DNA of 37,804 bases from an uncultured Pseudomonadota bacterium (GCA_903835655.1 CAILNT010000048.1:1-37804); one strand, 5' to 3'; positions 15,752 to 24,442 are shown, counted from the stretch's first letter. Made by a program: numbers and translations. The notes: generated from the letters alone by a model not told the origin.

Positions 15752-15757
15752 ATTATA
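15752..15757 (-). promoter_or_regulatory. Candidate -10 box for the leftward unit
   Basis: On the minus strand the hexamer is TATAAT, a perfect -10 match, placed so that transcription would begin near 15745 with a leader of about 32 bases. No good -35 box is seen at 16-18 bases, so it may need an activator. Confidence 0.35.
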
Positions 15758-15804
15758 GTCAGGTATTAAGGTTCTGGTTTGGATGTAGGTGCAAGGGGCG
15801 CCGA

Positions 15805-15842
15805 CCTACCCGAACGGGTAGGCCGGTGCCTACCCGAATGAG
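15805..15842. promoter_or_regulatory. Palindromic operator-like site between the leftward unit and dsrA
   Basis: CCTACCCGAACGGGTAGG (15805-15822) is a perfect 18-bp inverted repeat. A second copy of its left half (CCTACCCGAATGAG) begins 24 bases later at 15829, and a weaker third version (TTACCCCCTCGGAATG) begins near 15851. Repeated TACCC half-sites at helical-turn-like spacing suggest binding of a dimeric helix-turn-helix regulator, perhaps of the LuxR/NarL type. No such regulator is encoded in this window. Confidence 0.5.
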
Positions 15843-15991
15843 TGGCCCGGTTACCCCCTCGGAATGATGGTGGGCTGGATTAGCACTCCCTAATATCACT
15901 TCACTCGTCCCGTACGAGCGGATTGCCAACGGGCAAGTGCGATAAGTTTGTGACGACATGGTGTTGTTCAAGACTTCAAGGAGAAAGACGG

Positions 15992-17293
15992 ATGGCTAAG
16001 CAAATGATTGATACGCCGAACCTGGACGAGCTCGAGACCGGCCCGTGGCCCTCGTTCGTTACGGGTCTGAAGCGCCTGGCAAAAGACAACGACATGATGG
16101 TCGACCTGATGGGTCAGCTGGAGACCTCCTACAGGACCAAGCTGGGCTACTGGAAGGGCGGTACCGTGGGCGTGGTCGGTTACGGCGGCGGCGTGATTCC
16201 CCGCTTCACCGAGCTGAAGGACGAAAACCACAAGCCCATCTTTCCCGAGGCTGCCGAATTCCACACCCTGCGCATCCAGCCGCCGGCCGGCATGCATTAC
16301 ACCTCCGACCTGCTGCGCCAGATGTCTGATGCCTGGCTGGAAACCGGCGGTTCCGGCCTGATCGCCTTCCATGGCCAGTCCGGCGACATCATGCTTCAGG
16401 GGATCAAGACTGCGGACGTGCAGCGTTCCTTCGACAGGTTCAACGAAATGGGCTTCGATCTGGGCGGTGCCGGTCCTGCCCTGCGTACCTCGATGTCCTG
16501 CGTGGGTGCCGCTCGCTGCGAAATGTCCTGTTACGACGAAGCCCGCGCCCTGCGCATCGTCATCAACAACAACCTGGACGACATGCATCGTCCCTCCCTG
16601 CCGTACAAGTTCAAGTTCAAGTTCTCCGGCTGCCCCAACGATTGCATGAATTCCGTGCAGCGTTCCGACATGGCCACCATCGGCACTTGGCGTGACAGTA
16701 TCCGCGCCGACGAGAAACTGGCGCGTGCCTGGTATACCGCCCACAGCATGGAAGACACCATCAACATGGTCGTCAACCACTGCCCGACCAAGGCCATCCA
16801 GCTCAAGAAGAACGACGGCTCCGCAGCCGCCGAGGGCGTGACCCGCGTGGTTCTGTCCGACGAAAACTGCCTGGAAATCGACAATCACAACTGCGTGCGC
16901 TGCATGCATTGCCTGAACGTCATGCCCGGTGCGCTCCTGCCCGGCAAGGACAAGGGCGTGACCATCCTGGTCGGTGGCAAGTCCGTGCTGAAGATCGGCG
17001 CGTCCCTGGGCACCGTGGTGATTCCGTTCATGAAGCTCGAGTCGGACGAAGACTTCGAGAAGCTGAACGATCTGTCCCGCACCATCCTCGACTTCTTCGC
17101 GGAAAACGCGCTGGAGCACGAGCGTACCGGCGAGATGATCGAGCGTATCGGCCTGGTCAACTTCCTGGATGGCATCGGTCTGGAGATCGATCCCAACATG
17201 ATCAAGGAGCCGCGCGCCAACCCCTACATCCGCATGGATGGCTGGGACGAGGAAGCCGCCAAGTGGTTCGAACGCAAGCAGGCCGCCGCTTGA
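15992..17293 (+). CDS. dsrA: Dissimilatory sulfite reductase alpha subunit, oxidative type
   Basis: DsrA pairs with DsrB in the cytoplasmic siroheme-[4Fe-4S] enzyme that, in this type of bacterium, oxidises DsrC-bound or reduced sulfur to sulfite. The 433-residue protein has the coupled siroheme/cluster motif as CVGAARC (Cys170/176) with CPNDC (Cys214/218). An inserted ferredoxin domain around residues 293-307 contains CVRCMHC. I chose ATG at 15992-15994, just after AAGGAGAAAGACGG; an upstream extension of 23 codons has no homologous look. It is the first gene of the dsr operon, with a 278-base divergent region upstream and a strong stem-loop downstream before dsrB. Confidence 0.97.
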   Translation: MAKQMIDTPNLDELETGPWPSFVTGLKRLAKDNDMMVDLMGQLETSYRTKLGYWKGGTVGVVGYGGGVIPRFTELKDENHKPIFPEAAEFHTLRIQPPAGMHYTSDLLRQMSDAWLETGGSGLIAFHGQSGDIMLQGIKTADVQRSFDRFNEMGFDLGGAGPALRTSMSCVGAARCEMSCYDEARALRIVINNNLDDMHRPSLPYKFKFKFSGCPNDCMNSVQRSDMATIGTWRDSIRADEKLARAWYTAHSMEDTINMVVNHCPTKAIQLKKNDGSAAAEGVTRVVLSDENCLEIDNHNCVRCMHCLNVMPGALLPGKDKGVTILVGGKSVLKIGASLGTVVIPFMKLESDEDFEKLNDLSRTILDFFAENALEHERTGEMIERIGLVNFLDGIGLEIDPNMIKEPRANPYIRMDGWDEEAAKWFERKQAAA

Positions 17294-17307
17294 TTTGATG
17301 GCTACTC

Positions 17308-17335
17308 CGAGGGGGATCCTCCTGGATCGCCCTCG
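17308..17335 (+). other. Stem-loop between dsrA and dsrB
   Basis: CGAGGGGGATCC pairs with GGATCGCCCTCG (12 positions, one mismatch) around the loop TCCT. There is no T-tract. It lies between the dsrA stop and the dsrB ribosome binding site and could tune mRNA stability or dsrB translation. Confidence 0.55.
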
Positions 17336-17391
17336 TCGGCAGCTGCAAGATCAAACGTAGGTTTAACGATTTCATCGAGTTGGAGATAGCA

Positions 17392-18465
17392 ATGGCTGAA
17401 AGAACTCACGAGACCATTGAATCCGGTGCACCGGATCCGATGCCCTACATGCACCCCGTGATGAAGGATAACTATGGGAAGTGGGTGTTCCACTCGCATC
17501 CCAGGCCGGGCGTGCTGTATCACCGTGCCGAAAGCGGCGCGGAAATCTGGACCGTCAAGGCGGGCACGCAGCGCCAGATGGACCATTACACCATCCGCAA
17601 GCTGGCCGACATCGCCGATCAGTTTGGCGATGGCTACGTGCGCTTCACGACACGTTCCAACATCGAATACATGGTGACCGACCAGGTTAAGGTCGATCCT
17701 CTGATCAAGGCGCTGACGGATGGCGGTTTCCCCGTCGGCGGCACGGCCAACTCGGTTTCCATGATCGCCCACACCCAGGGCTGGCTGCATTGCGACATCC
17801 CGGGTACCGATGCCTCCGGCGCGGTCAAGGCCCTGATGGACGAACTCTATGAAGAGTTCATCAAGTGCGAGATGCCCAACCGCGTCAAGCTGTCCACTTC
17901 CTGCTGCGAGATCAACTGCGGCGGCCAGGCGGATATCGCCATCGTCATCCAGCACACCAAGCCACCCAAGATCAACCATGATCTGGTCGCTAATGTCTGT
18001 GAGCGTCCTTCCGTCGTGGCCCGTTGCCCGGTGGCCGCGATCCGTCCCGCGCTGGTGAATGGCAAGCCTTCCCTGGAAGTCGACGAAAAGAAATGCATCT
18101 GCTGCGGCGCCTGCTTCCCCCCGTGCCCGCCGATGCAGATTAACGACCCCGAGCATTCCAAGTTTGCGATCTGGGTCGGTGGCAAGAACTCCAACGCCCG
18201 CTCCAAGCCCACGTTCCACAAGTTGGTCGCTGCCGGCATTCCGAACAACCCGCCGCGTTGGCCCGAGGTAAGTCAAGTCGTCAAGACCATCCTGGCCGCC
18301 TACAAGGCGGATGGACGCCCGTGGGAACGCATGAACGACTGGATCGACCGTATCGGTTGGCCCGCCTTCTTCGAGAAGACCGGTCTGCCGTTCACCAAGT
18401 ACCACATCGATAACTGGCGTGGTTCGCGCGCTACGCTGAACGCTTCCACGCATATCCGCTTCTGA
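17392..18465 (+). CDS. dsrB: Dissimilatory sulfite reductase beta subunit, oxidative type
   Basis: DsrB forms the alpha2beta2 reductase with DsrA. The 357-residue protein carries the siroheme/cluster cysteines in STSCCEINCGG (about residue 167) and VARCPVAAIRP. Its ferredoxin domain is KKCICCGACFPPCPPMQ (about residues 230-245). The N-terminal segment MPYMHPVMKDNYGKWVFHSH is typical of DsrB. ATG at 17392 is preferred, with TTGGAGA upstream; an in-frame TTG four codons earlier overlaps that site. The gap from dsrA is 98 bases and contains a hairpin. Length and cysteine pattern are normal. Confidence 0.97.
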   Translation: MAERTHETIESGAPDPMPYMHPVMKDNYGKWVFHSHPRPGVLYHRAESGAEIWTVKAGTQRQMDHYTIRKLADIADQFGDGYVRFTTRSNIEYMVTDQVKVDPLIKALTDGGFPVGGTANSVSMIAHTQGWLHCDIPGTDASGAVKALMDELYEEFIKCEMPNRVKLSTSCCEINCGGQADIAIVIQHTKPPKINHDLVANVCERPSVVARCPVAAIRPALVNGKPSLEVDEKKCICCGACFPPCPPMQINDPEHSKFAIWVGGKNSNARSKPTFHKLVAAGIPNNPPRWPEVSQVVKTILAAYKADGRPWERMNDWIDRIGWPAFFEKTGLPFTKYHIDNWRGSRATLNASTHIRF

Positions 18466-18478
18466 CAGCACCCCCCCG

Positions 18479-18497
18479 GCCCCAGTGCATCGGGGCT
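18479..18497 (+). other. Stem-loop between dsrB and dsrE
   Basis: GGCCCC and GGGGCT pair (5-6 bp with one G-T) around AGTGCATC, 14 bases after dsrB. It has no T-tract and is a possible mRNA-processing or stability element. Confidence 0.4.
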
Positions 18498-18533
18498 GGA
18501 TCGATTTGGATATTCGGAGATAGGGATATTTAA

Positions 18534-18893
18534 ATGAAAATAGGCATTATGGTTAGCGAAGGGCCATACAACCATCAGGCAAGCGATACCGCGTATCTGT
18601 TCGCCCGGACGGCCATCGAAAAGGGGCACAAAGTGCCTCGCGTGTTCTTCTATCACGACGGTGTGAACAACTCGACCCGGCTCACCGAGCCGCCGACAGA
18701 CGATCGCAATGTGGTGAATCGCTGGTCCAAACTGGCGGAAGACCACGGTGTCGATCTGGTGGTTTGTATCGCCGCGGGTATGCGACGCGGCATCAAGGAC
18801 GAGATTCTGGCGCCCGGGTTCCGAATTTCCGGCCTGGGTCAGTTGGTGGAAGCCGGCATCCAGTGTGACCGTCTGGTCACCTTTGGCGACTGA
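18534..18893 (+). CDS. dsrE: Sulfurtransferase subunit DsrE
   Basis: DsrE is the persulfide-carrying subunit of the cytoplasmic DsrE2F2H2 complex, which passes sulfur to DsrC. The 119-residue protein has the DsrE/F fold, and its active cysteine falls exactly at residue 78 (DLVVCIAAGMRRGI), the position used in Allochromatium DsrE. The C-terminal part GFRISGLGQLVEAGIQCDR is also typical. The start has GGAGATAGGGATATTT upstream. It is followed by dsrF after 11 bases. Confidence 0.95.
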   Translation: MKIGIMVSEGPYNHQASDTAYLFARTAIEKGHKVPRVFFYHDGVNNSTRLTEPPTDDRNVVNRWSKLAEDHGVDLVVCIAAGMRRGIKDEILAPGFRISGLGQLVEAGIQCDRLVTFGD

Positions 18894-18904
18894 GAGGGAA
18901 CGAG

Positions 18905-19303
18905 ATGAGCGACATGATGGATGACATGGAAGGCGGCGAAGGCGTCGTCAAGAAGTTCATGTTCGTCAACCGCAAGGCGCCGCACGGCACCATCTATGCC
19001 CTTGAAGGCCTGGAAGTGGTGTTGGTATCCGCGGCCTTCGACCAGGACGTGAGCATGGTGTTCGTGGACGACGGCGTGTACGAGTTGATCAAGGGCATGA
19101 ATACCAAGGGCATCGAAGTCAAGGATTTCTCCAAGACTTACCGTGCACTGGATGGGTATGACATCGAGAAGCTGTATGTCGAGCAATCGTCCATGGACGC
19201 TCGCGGTCTGACCGAAGCCGACCTGATCGTGGACGTGACCGTGCTCGACAGCGCCGAAATGGCCAGTCTCATGGCTGAGCAAGACGTCGTCATCAGCTAC
19301 TGA
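18905..19303 (+). CDS. dsrF: DsrF subunit of the DsrEFH sulfur relay
   Basis: DsrF (TusC-like) is the structural partner in DsrEFH. The 132-residue sequence has the fold pattern KKFMFVNRKAPHGTIYALEG, VVLVSAAFDQDVSMVFVDDG and the C-terminal ending AEMASLMAEQDVVISY. It contains no cysteine, in line with the known lack of a catalytic cysteine in DsrF. The ribosome binding site GAGAGGGAACGAG precedes it. The N-terminus is acidic and Met-rich (MSDMMDDMEGGEG) and may be a small extension. Confidence 0.94.
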   Translation: MSDMMDDMEGGEGVVKKFMFVNRKAPHGTIYALEGLEVVLVSAAFDQDVSMVFVDDGVYELIKGMNTKGIEVKDFSKTYRALDGYDIEKLYVEQSSMDARGLTEADLIVDVTVLDSAEMASLMAEQDVVISY

Positions 19304-19314
19304 GGGAGAAGAGC

Positions 19315-19614
19315 ATGCTGCATATCGTTAATAAATCGGCTACCGAACGCAACTCCTTAGAGAGCTGTCTTCGTCTGGCTACAAAGGGTTCTGCTGTTCT
19401 GCTGATCGAGGACGCCGTCTATGCGGTGACCAAGGGCGGCACGGCGGCGGCGAATATCCAGGCGGCCATGGCTGACCTTCAGATCTATGCCCTGGGACCG
19501 GATCTCGATGCGCGCGGCATGTCTGCCCGCGTGCTGGATGGGGTGAAAGTCGTGGATTACGGCGGTTTTGTTGATCTCGTGGCCGAGAACAACGTCTGTC
19601 AGTCCTGGTTGTAA
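19315..19614 (+). CDS. dsrH: DsrH subunit of the DsrEFH sulfur relay
   Basis: DsrH (TusB-like) is the smallest subunit of DsrEFH. The 99-residue protein begins MLHIVNKSATERNSLESCLR, with Cys18 near the position of the conserved DsrH cysteine. It continues with SAVLLIEDAVYAVTKGG and ends YGGFVDLVAENNVCQSWL, a clear TusB/DsrH tail. It lies 11 bases after dsrF and 22 bases before dsrC, with GGGAGAAGAGC as ribosome binding site. Confidence 0.94.
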   Translation: MLHIVNKSATERNSLESCLRLATKGSAVLLIEDAVYAVTKGGTAAANIQAAMADLQIYALGPDLDARGMSARVLDGVKVVDYGGFVDLVAENNVCQSWL

Positions 19615-19636
19615 TTCTTAATTAAGGAGTATCGCT

Positions 19637-19972
19637 ATGCCTATGGTTGAAGTTGCCGGCAAATCTTTTGAAGTCGACGAGGAAGGCTACCTGACCAATC
19701 TGGCCGATTGGAACCAGGACATCGCCGGATATCTGGCGCAGGAAGAGAAGGTCGAAATGACCGACTCGCATTGGGAAGTCGTGAATTTCCTGCGTGAATA
19801 CTACGAAGAGTATCAGATCGCGCCTGCCGTTCGTGTTCTGACCAAGGCCATCTCCAAGAAGCTGGGTGCGGAAAAGGGCAACAACAAGTACTTGTACGAA
19901 TTGTTCCCCTACGGCCCCGCCAAGCAGGCTTGCAAGATCGCCGGTCTGCCCAAGCCGACTGGCTGTATCTGA
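19637..19972 (+). CDS. dsrC: Sulfur carrier protein DsrC
   Basis: DsrC is the central sulfur carrier. It takes persulfide from DsrEFH and forms a trisulfide or disulfide between two cysteines that DsrAB and DsrMKJOP act on. The 111-residue protein has both redox cysteines on the C-terminal arm: Cys99 (QACKIAG) and the penultimate Cys110 (PTGCI), 11 apart as in true DsrC. The core SHWEVVNFLREYYEEYQIAP is canonical. The ribosome binding site TTAAGGAGTATCGCT is very strong, fitting the high level of DsrC expected. Three stem-loops follow the gene. Confidence 0.98.
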   Translation: MPMVEVAGKSFEVDEEGYLTNLADWNQDIAGYLAQEEKVEMTDSHWEVVNFLREYYEEYQIAPAVRVLTKAISKKLGAEKGNNKYLYELFPYGPAKQACKIAGLPKPTGCI

Positions 19973-20044
19973 TCAATCGAGATTGATCTCCGGCGGGCTG
20001 TGCCCGCTGGGCTCCCTTGGTTTCCTGCCCCGTCTCCCACGGGG
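19971..20044 (+). other. Cluster of three stem-loops after dsrC
   Basis: Three perfect inverted repeats stand in a row. They are GATCAATC/GATTGATC (19971-19988, loop GA), GCGGGC/GCCCGC (19993-20007, loop TGT) and CCCCGT/ACGGGG (20028-20044, loop CTCCC). None has a T-tract. They cover most of the gap between dsrC and dsrM and could protect the upstream dsrABEFHC message or partly stop transcription, giving more dsrC than dsrM. Confidence 0.6.
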
Positions 20045-20073
20045 TGTGGATGGTGCCTGAAGCAGAGGAACGG

Positions 20074-20805
20074 ATGACTTCGCTGACGCTTATTTATATT
20101 GGCCTTTACTACTTCGCCGCGATCGTGCTGATCGGTGGCGTGGCGTATCGCATTGCCGAGTACAGCCGCACCCCGGCGCCTCTCAAGATTCCTACTACCC
20201 CCGCGCCGACGACGACCGGCGGCGTGGTATTGCGGATGGCACGAGAAGTCGTGTTGTTCGAATCATTGTTCAAATCCAACAAATGGATCTGGGTGTTCGG
20301 CTGGATGTTCCATGTCGGCCTCGCCCTGGTCCTGCTGCGCCATGTGCGATATTTCCAGGAACCCATCTGGTTTGTGGTCGAGTTCGTCCAGCCCTACGGC
20401 CAATATGCCAGTTTCGCGATGGTGGCGGGTCTGCTGGGTCTGTGGGCGCGTCGCTTCCTGGTCGACCGTGTGCGCTATATCTCCACGCCTTCCGATCACC
20501 TGATGCTCGCTCTGCTGCTTGGCATCGGTGCTTCGGGCATGATGCTGAGTTTCGTGAGCCATACCGACATCATCGCCCTCAAGGCCTTTGCTCTCGGGTT
20601 GGTGACTTTCGACTGGCAGCCCGTGCCTGGCGACGGGCCGCTCCTGGTGCACCTGGCGCTGGTCGCCCTGCTGATGATCATCTTCCCTGTGAGCAAATTG
20701 CTGCACGCTCCGGGTATCTTCTTCAGTCCGACCCGAAACCAGGCAGACAATCCGCTCGAAACTCGCCACATCGCCCCCTGGGCTGCGGCTGCCGAGCGCA
20801 AGTAA
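20074..20805 (+). CDS. dsrM: DsrM, haem b membrane subunit of DsrMKJOP
   Basis: DsrM is the NarI-like cytochrome b subunit that links quinones to DsrK. The 243-residue protein begins MTSLTLIYIGLYYFAAIVLI and has about five hydrophobic helices, with His residues for haem b in WMFHVGLALVLLRHVRYF and HLALVALLMIIFPVSKLLHAPG. ATG at 20074 is chosen because GAGGAA lies 4 bases upstream; an in-frame GTG 19 codons earlier would add a stretch that falls within the stem-loop region. dsrK follows after 52 bases. Confidence 0.94.
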   Translation: MTSLTLIYIGLYYFAAIVLIGGVAYRIAEYSRTPAPLKIPTTPAPTTTGGVVLRMAREVVLFESLFKSNKWIWVFGWMFHVGLALVLLRHVRYFQEPIWFVVEFVQPYGQYASFAMVAGLLGLWARRFLVDRVRYISTPSDHLMLALLLGIGASGMMLSFVSHTDIIALKAFALGLVTFDWQPVPGDGPLLVHLALVALLMIIFPVSKLLHAPGIFFSPTRNQADNPLETRHIAPWAAAAERK

Positions 20806-20857
20806 GGAAACTGTCCGGCCTCGTCCGCGACACCCATGAGAGACGCAAGGAGCAACT

Positions 20858-22381
20858 GTGGCTGGTCCTGAATTCGAAGTTCCCAAGCTGACGGAATACA
20901 CCGACGTCCCCAAGATCAAGGTGGGGGCGATGGCGCATGTCAAATCCTTCCCGGCTGCCGAAGTCACCCAGAAGTTCCTGGGTTATCCCTGGACACTGAC
21001 CGACGACTGGCAGGAGCGCGCGATTGGCCGCATGGGCGAATTGCTCGGAAAATATCGCAGCCTCCGGGTGTTCATGGATATTTGCGTGCATTGCGGCGCC
21101 TGCACCGACAAGTGTCATTATTTCCTGGGTACGGCCGATCCGAAGAATATGCCGGTGGCGCGCCAGGATCTGATGCGCCAGGTCTATCGCCGCTACTTCA
21201 CGTTGCCTGGGAAAATTGCGCCCTGGTTGGTAGGGGCCAAGGATCTCAGCAAGGAAGTGCTGGACGACTGGTACAACTACTACCACCAGTGTTCCGAGTG
21301 TCGACGCTGCTCCGTGTACTGTCCCTATGGTATCGATACGGCTGAAGTGACCATGGCCGGGCGCGAGATACTCAACACGGTCGGCATGGGCCAGAAATAT
21401 TGCAGCGAAATTCTGACCAAGGTGCAGAAGATCGGGAACAACCTGGGTCTGCCAGGCCCCGCGCTGGAAGACACGCTTTCCGGCCTGGAAGAAGACATCG
21501 AGGCGGAAACCGGTGTGGCGGTGAAGATGCCGCTCGACGTCAAGGGCGCGGAGATCCTCTTCGTCACCCCGTCCGCCGATTTCTTCTCCGAGCCTCATGT
21601 GGAGTCGCTGATCGGCTACGCGAAAGTGTTCCATGCCGCCGGTGCCTCCTGGACCTTGTCCACTTCGGCTTCGGAGGCGGGTAACTTCGGCCTGTTCAAC
21701 GGCAGTTACGAGACCATGCAGAAGATCGCCATGCGGATACGTGATGCCGCGCTGGAATTGGGCGTCAAGCGCATCATCGTCGGCGAGTGCGGCCATGCCT
21801 GGCGCGTTGCCTACAGCTTCTGGAACACACTTACCGGCATCGGCTACGGCGGCAACGATCCGTTCTCGATCGAACTGCAAAAGCAGCTCGACCCGCGTTT
21901 CGATCAGCCCATGCATATCTGTGAATACACCTGGGATCTGATCCAGAAGGGTCAGCTCAAGTTCGACAAATCGCTCAACGACCATCGCGTGATTACCTTC
22001 CACGATTCCTGCAACGTGGCGCGTGGCTCCCGTATGGGCGATGTGCCGGGCGGTCAGTTCACCATCCCGCGCAACGTCATCATGGCGGTCGCCAATAATT
22101 TCCACGACATGGCGGCGGAAACCATCGGTGAGGGTACGTTCTGTTGCGGCGGCGGTGGCGGCGTACTGACCGATGATTTGATCGAGGTGCGGGTGAAGGG
22201 CGCCCTGCCACGGATGAATGCCTTCAACAACGTGGTTCAGAACAACGGTGTGAACTTCCTGAGCTTGATCTGTGCGATCTGCAAGGCACAGTTCACCAAG
22301 GTTCTGCCGTATTACGGATTCGACCGGAGCATGGTCGGCGGCGTGCATCAGCTCGTCAGCACGGCCATCTTGCTGGATTGA
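20858..22381 (+). CDS. dsrK: DsrK, catalytic Fe-S subunit of DsrMKJOP
   Basis: DsrK is the HdrD-like cytoplasmic subunit that redox-cycles DsrC. The 507-residue protein has two ferredoxin-type clusters, CVHCGACTDKC (from Cys76) and CSECRRCSVYC (about residue 145). Its C-terminal half carries the catalytic cluster cysteines typical of CCG-type proteins (ECGHAW, DSCNVARG, CCGGGGG near residue 429, CAICKAQF). It starts with GTG at 20858-20860 behind CAAGGAGCAACT. Length and motif order are as in known DsrK. Confidence 0.96.
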   Translation: MAGPEFEVPKLTEYTDVPKIKVGAMAHVKSFPAAEVTQKFLGYPWTLTDDWQERAIGRMGELLGKYRSLRVFMDICVHCGACTDKCHYFLGTADPKNMPVARQDLMRQVYRRYFTLPGKIAPWLVGAKDLSKEVLDDWYNYYHQCSECRRCSVYCPYGIDTAEVTMAGREILNTVGMGQKYCSEILTKVQKIGNNLGLPGPALEDTLSGLEEDIEAETGVAVKMPLDVKGAEILFVTPSADFFSEPHVESLIGYAKVFHAAGASWTLSTSASEAGNFGLFNGSYETMQKIAMRIRDAALELGVKRIIVGECGHAWRVAYSFWNTLTGIGYGGNDPFSIELQKQLDPRFDQPMHICEYTWDLIQKGQLKFDKSLNDHRVITFHDSCNVARGSRMGDVPGGQFTIPRNVIMAVANNFHDMAAETIGEGTFCCGGGGGVLTDDLIEVRVKGALPRMNAFNNVVQNNGVNFLSLICAICKAQFTKVLPYYGFDRSMVGGVHQLVSTAILLD

Positions 22382-22459
22382 GGCTATCGGCCGTTGGCCG
22401 GATAGACAAATATTACACAGGCGTTACTGCCGCACGATTCTTGAGATAGGAGAGCGAAG

Positions 22460-24418
22460 ATGTCGGTCACTTCCAAAGACGTAAAGAAAACTGAAGGTCT
22501 CACGTGGCGTCGTTACAAGGAAGGCGAAACGGAAGGTAACTATCGCCGTTCCCAGGAAATGATTTTCCAGGCGAGCTGGACCCACAAATGTCCTGAATAC
22601 GTCCATTCCACGCCTCCCTGCCAGGGCTCCTGCCCGGCTGGCGAAGACATCCGCGGCTATCTCAATATCGTGCGCGGCATCGAGAAGCCCACCGGCGGTC
22701 AGAGCTGGCAGGAATATGCTTTCCGCCGCCTGACCACGGCCAATCCCTTCCCCGCCGTCATGGGTCGCGTCTGTCCCGCGCCTTGCGAGTCCGGCTGCAA
22801 CCGCAATCAGGTGGAAGAGAACGTCGGCATCAACTCCGTGGAACACTTCCTGGGCAACTGGGCGTTGGAGAACAACATTGCGTTCACTGCGGCCGCCGTG
22901 GAGACCGGCAAGAAGGTCGCCATCCTGGGTGGCGGCCCTGCCGGCCTGGCCGCGGCCTACCAGCTGCGCCTCATGGGTCACGGCTGCACGATATTTGACG
23001 ACCACGCCGAACTCGGCGGCATGATGCGCTACGGCATCCCCGGTTTCCGCACCCCGCGCGAAGTCCTGGATGGTGAAATCAAGCGCATCATCGACATGGG
23101 CGTTGAGACGCGTATGAATGTCCGTGTTGGCACGGACGTGCCGATGGCGCAGCTCGAACAGGAATATGACGCCATCCTGATCGCACTGGGCGCGCAAGGC
23201 GGCCGCACGCTGCCCGTGGAGGGCGCGGATGCCCCCAACTGCGTACCGGCGACCGCATTCCTGCGTGCCTTCAACGAAGGCCGCCTACAGCACGTCGGCA
23301 ACAAGGTCGTGGTTATCGGCGGTGGCGACACCTCGATCGACGTGGCGACCGTTGCCCGTCGTCTTGGCAAGATCACCAATGCCGCCACCACCGATCTGCC
23401 GGAGATGGTGCTAGCCGGCCACGCCGCCCACGACGTGAGTTCCATCGCGGCGCGCATGGGTGTGGAAGTGGTGCTGATCTCCCGTGCCACCATCGACAAG
23501 ATGGCTGCTAGCAAGCATGAAGTCGAGCAGGCCAAGGCGGAAGGCATCGAAATCATCGGCGGCGTGACACCGATCGCCGTGATCAAGGGCGCGGATGGGC
23601 GTGCGATCGCGCTGCGCGTGGCCCAATTCGAAATGGTCGGCAAGGAAACCAAGATTCTGGCCGGCACCGAGATGGACATCAGCGGAGACCTGATCGTTTC
23701 GGCCATTGGCCAGGCCGTCGACTTCACCGGTCTGGAAAGTTTCAACAACAACAACGGCCTGATACGCGCGGACAAGAATTACCGTTTCCCGAACAAGCCT
23801 AACATCTTCGTCGCAGGCGACGTGATCCGTCCGCACCTGCTGACCACGGCCATCGGCCACGCCCGTATCTGCGCCGAAGGCATCGATGCCTTCTTCAAGG
23901 GCGATGACGCGGCAAAGCGTCCCAAGGTCGATGTCGCGCACTGGGACATGGTACGCAAGTGGGTCGAGGCGGGTCACGATTACAAGGAACACCACGGTTC
24001 GGATCTGGGTACTTCGGAATGGAAGGACGTCCTGCACAACTATGAGGATCGCTCCGGCCGCTACGTGATTCCGTCCAGCGAGATGTTCCTCGGGCACTTC
24101 ATGAACGTCGCGCGCAACCAGCGTGGCGTGACCGTGCTGGACAAGGATTCCGCACTGGGTAACTTCGAGGACCGTCTGCACCCGCTCGACGAGAAGCAGA
24201 CCGTTGCGGAAGCCAAGCGCTGCATGTCCTGTGGCCTGTGCTTCGAATGCGACAACTGCATCATCTATTGCCCGCAGACCGCAGTGTTCAAGGTCAAGAA
24301 AAAAGATGGCCCGACGACCGGCCGTTATGTGGACACCGACTACAGCAAGTGCATCGGTTGCCATATTTGTGCGGACGTGTGCCCGACCGGCTACATACTC
24401 ATGGGCATGGGCGAGTAA
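22460..24418 (+). CDS. dsrL: DsrL, iron-sulfur flavoprotein NAD(P)H:acceptor oxidoreductase
   Basis: DsrL is the cytoplasmic flavoprotein that couples NAD(P)+/NAD(P)H to DsrAB in sulfur oxidisers. The 652-residue protein is related to the small subunit of glutamate synthase. The N-terminal cluster domain contains PPCQGSCPAGEDIRGYL and CPAPCESGCNRNQ. The FAD site is VAILGGGPAGLAAAYQLR (about residue 153) and the nucleotide site VVVIGGGDTSIDVATVARR (about 283). Two ferredoxin clusters lie at the C-terminus, CMSCGLCFECDNC (about 588) and CIGCHICADVC (about 631). Presence of dsrL with the two C-terminal ferredoxins is the hallmark of the oxidative pathway. The ribosome binding site is GATAGGAGAGCGAAG. 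Confidence 0.96.
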   Translation: MSVTSKDVKKTEGLTWRRYKEGETEGNYRRSQEMIFQASWTHKCPEYVHSTPPCQGSCPAGEDIRGYLNIVRGIEKPTGGQSWQEYAFRRLTTANPFPAVMGRVCPAPCESGCNRNQVEENVGINSVEHFLGNWALENNIAFTAAAVETGKKVAILGGGPAGLAAAYQLRLMGHGCTIFDDHAELGGMMRYGIPGFRTPREVLDGEIKRIIDMGVETRMNVRVGTDVPMAQLEQEYDAILIALGAQGGRTLPVEGADAPNCVPATAFLRAFNEGRLQHVGNKVVVIGGGDTSIDVATVARRLGKITNAATTDLPEMVLAGHAAHDVSSIAARMGVEVVLISRATIDKMAASKHEVEQAKAEGIEIIGGVTPIAVIKGADGRAIALRVAQFEMVGKETKILAGTEMDISGDLIVSAIGQAVDFTGLESFNNNNGLIRADKNYRFPNKPNIFVAGDVIRPHLLTTAIGHARICAEGIDAFFKGDDAAKRPKVDVAHWDMVRKWVEAGHDYKEHHGSDLGTSEWKDVLHNYEDRSGRYVIPSSEMFLGHFMNVARNQRGVTVLDKDSALGNFEDRLHPLDEKQTVAEAKRCMSCGLCFECDNCIIYCPQTAVFKVKKKDGPTTGRYVDTDYSKCIGCHICADVCPTGYILMGMGE

Positions 24419-24442
24419 ATGATGAATGCCCCCGAAAACCTC

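Noticed and set aside
15805-15822. NarL 7-2-7 site
   Set aside because: The TACCC half-sites are similar, but the spacing and the last bases do not fit the NarL consensus, so I call it only an operator-like palindrome.
15923-15991. Upstream start for DsrA
   Set aside because: The extra 23 residues resemble no DsrA, and a strong ribosome binding site lies directly before ATG 15992.
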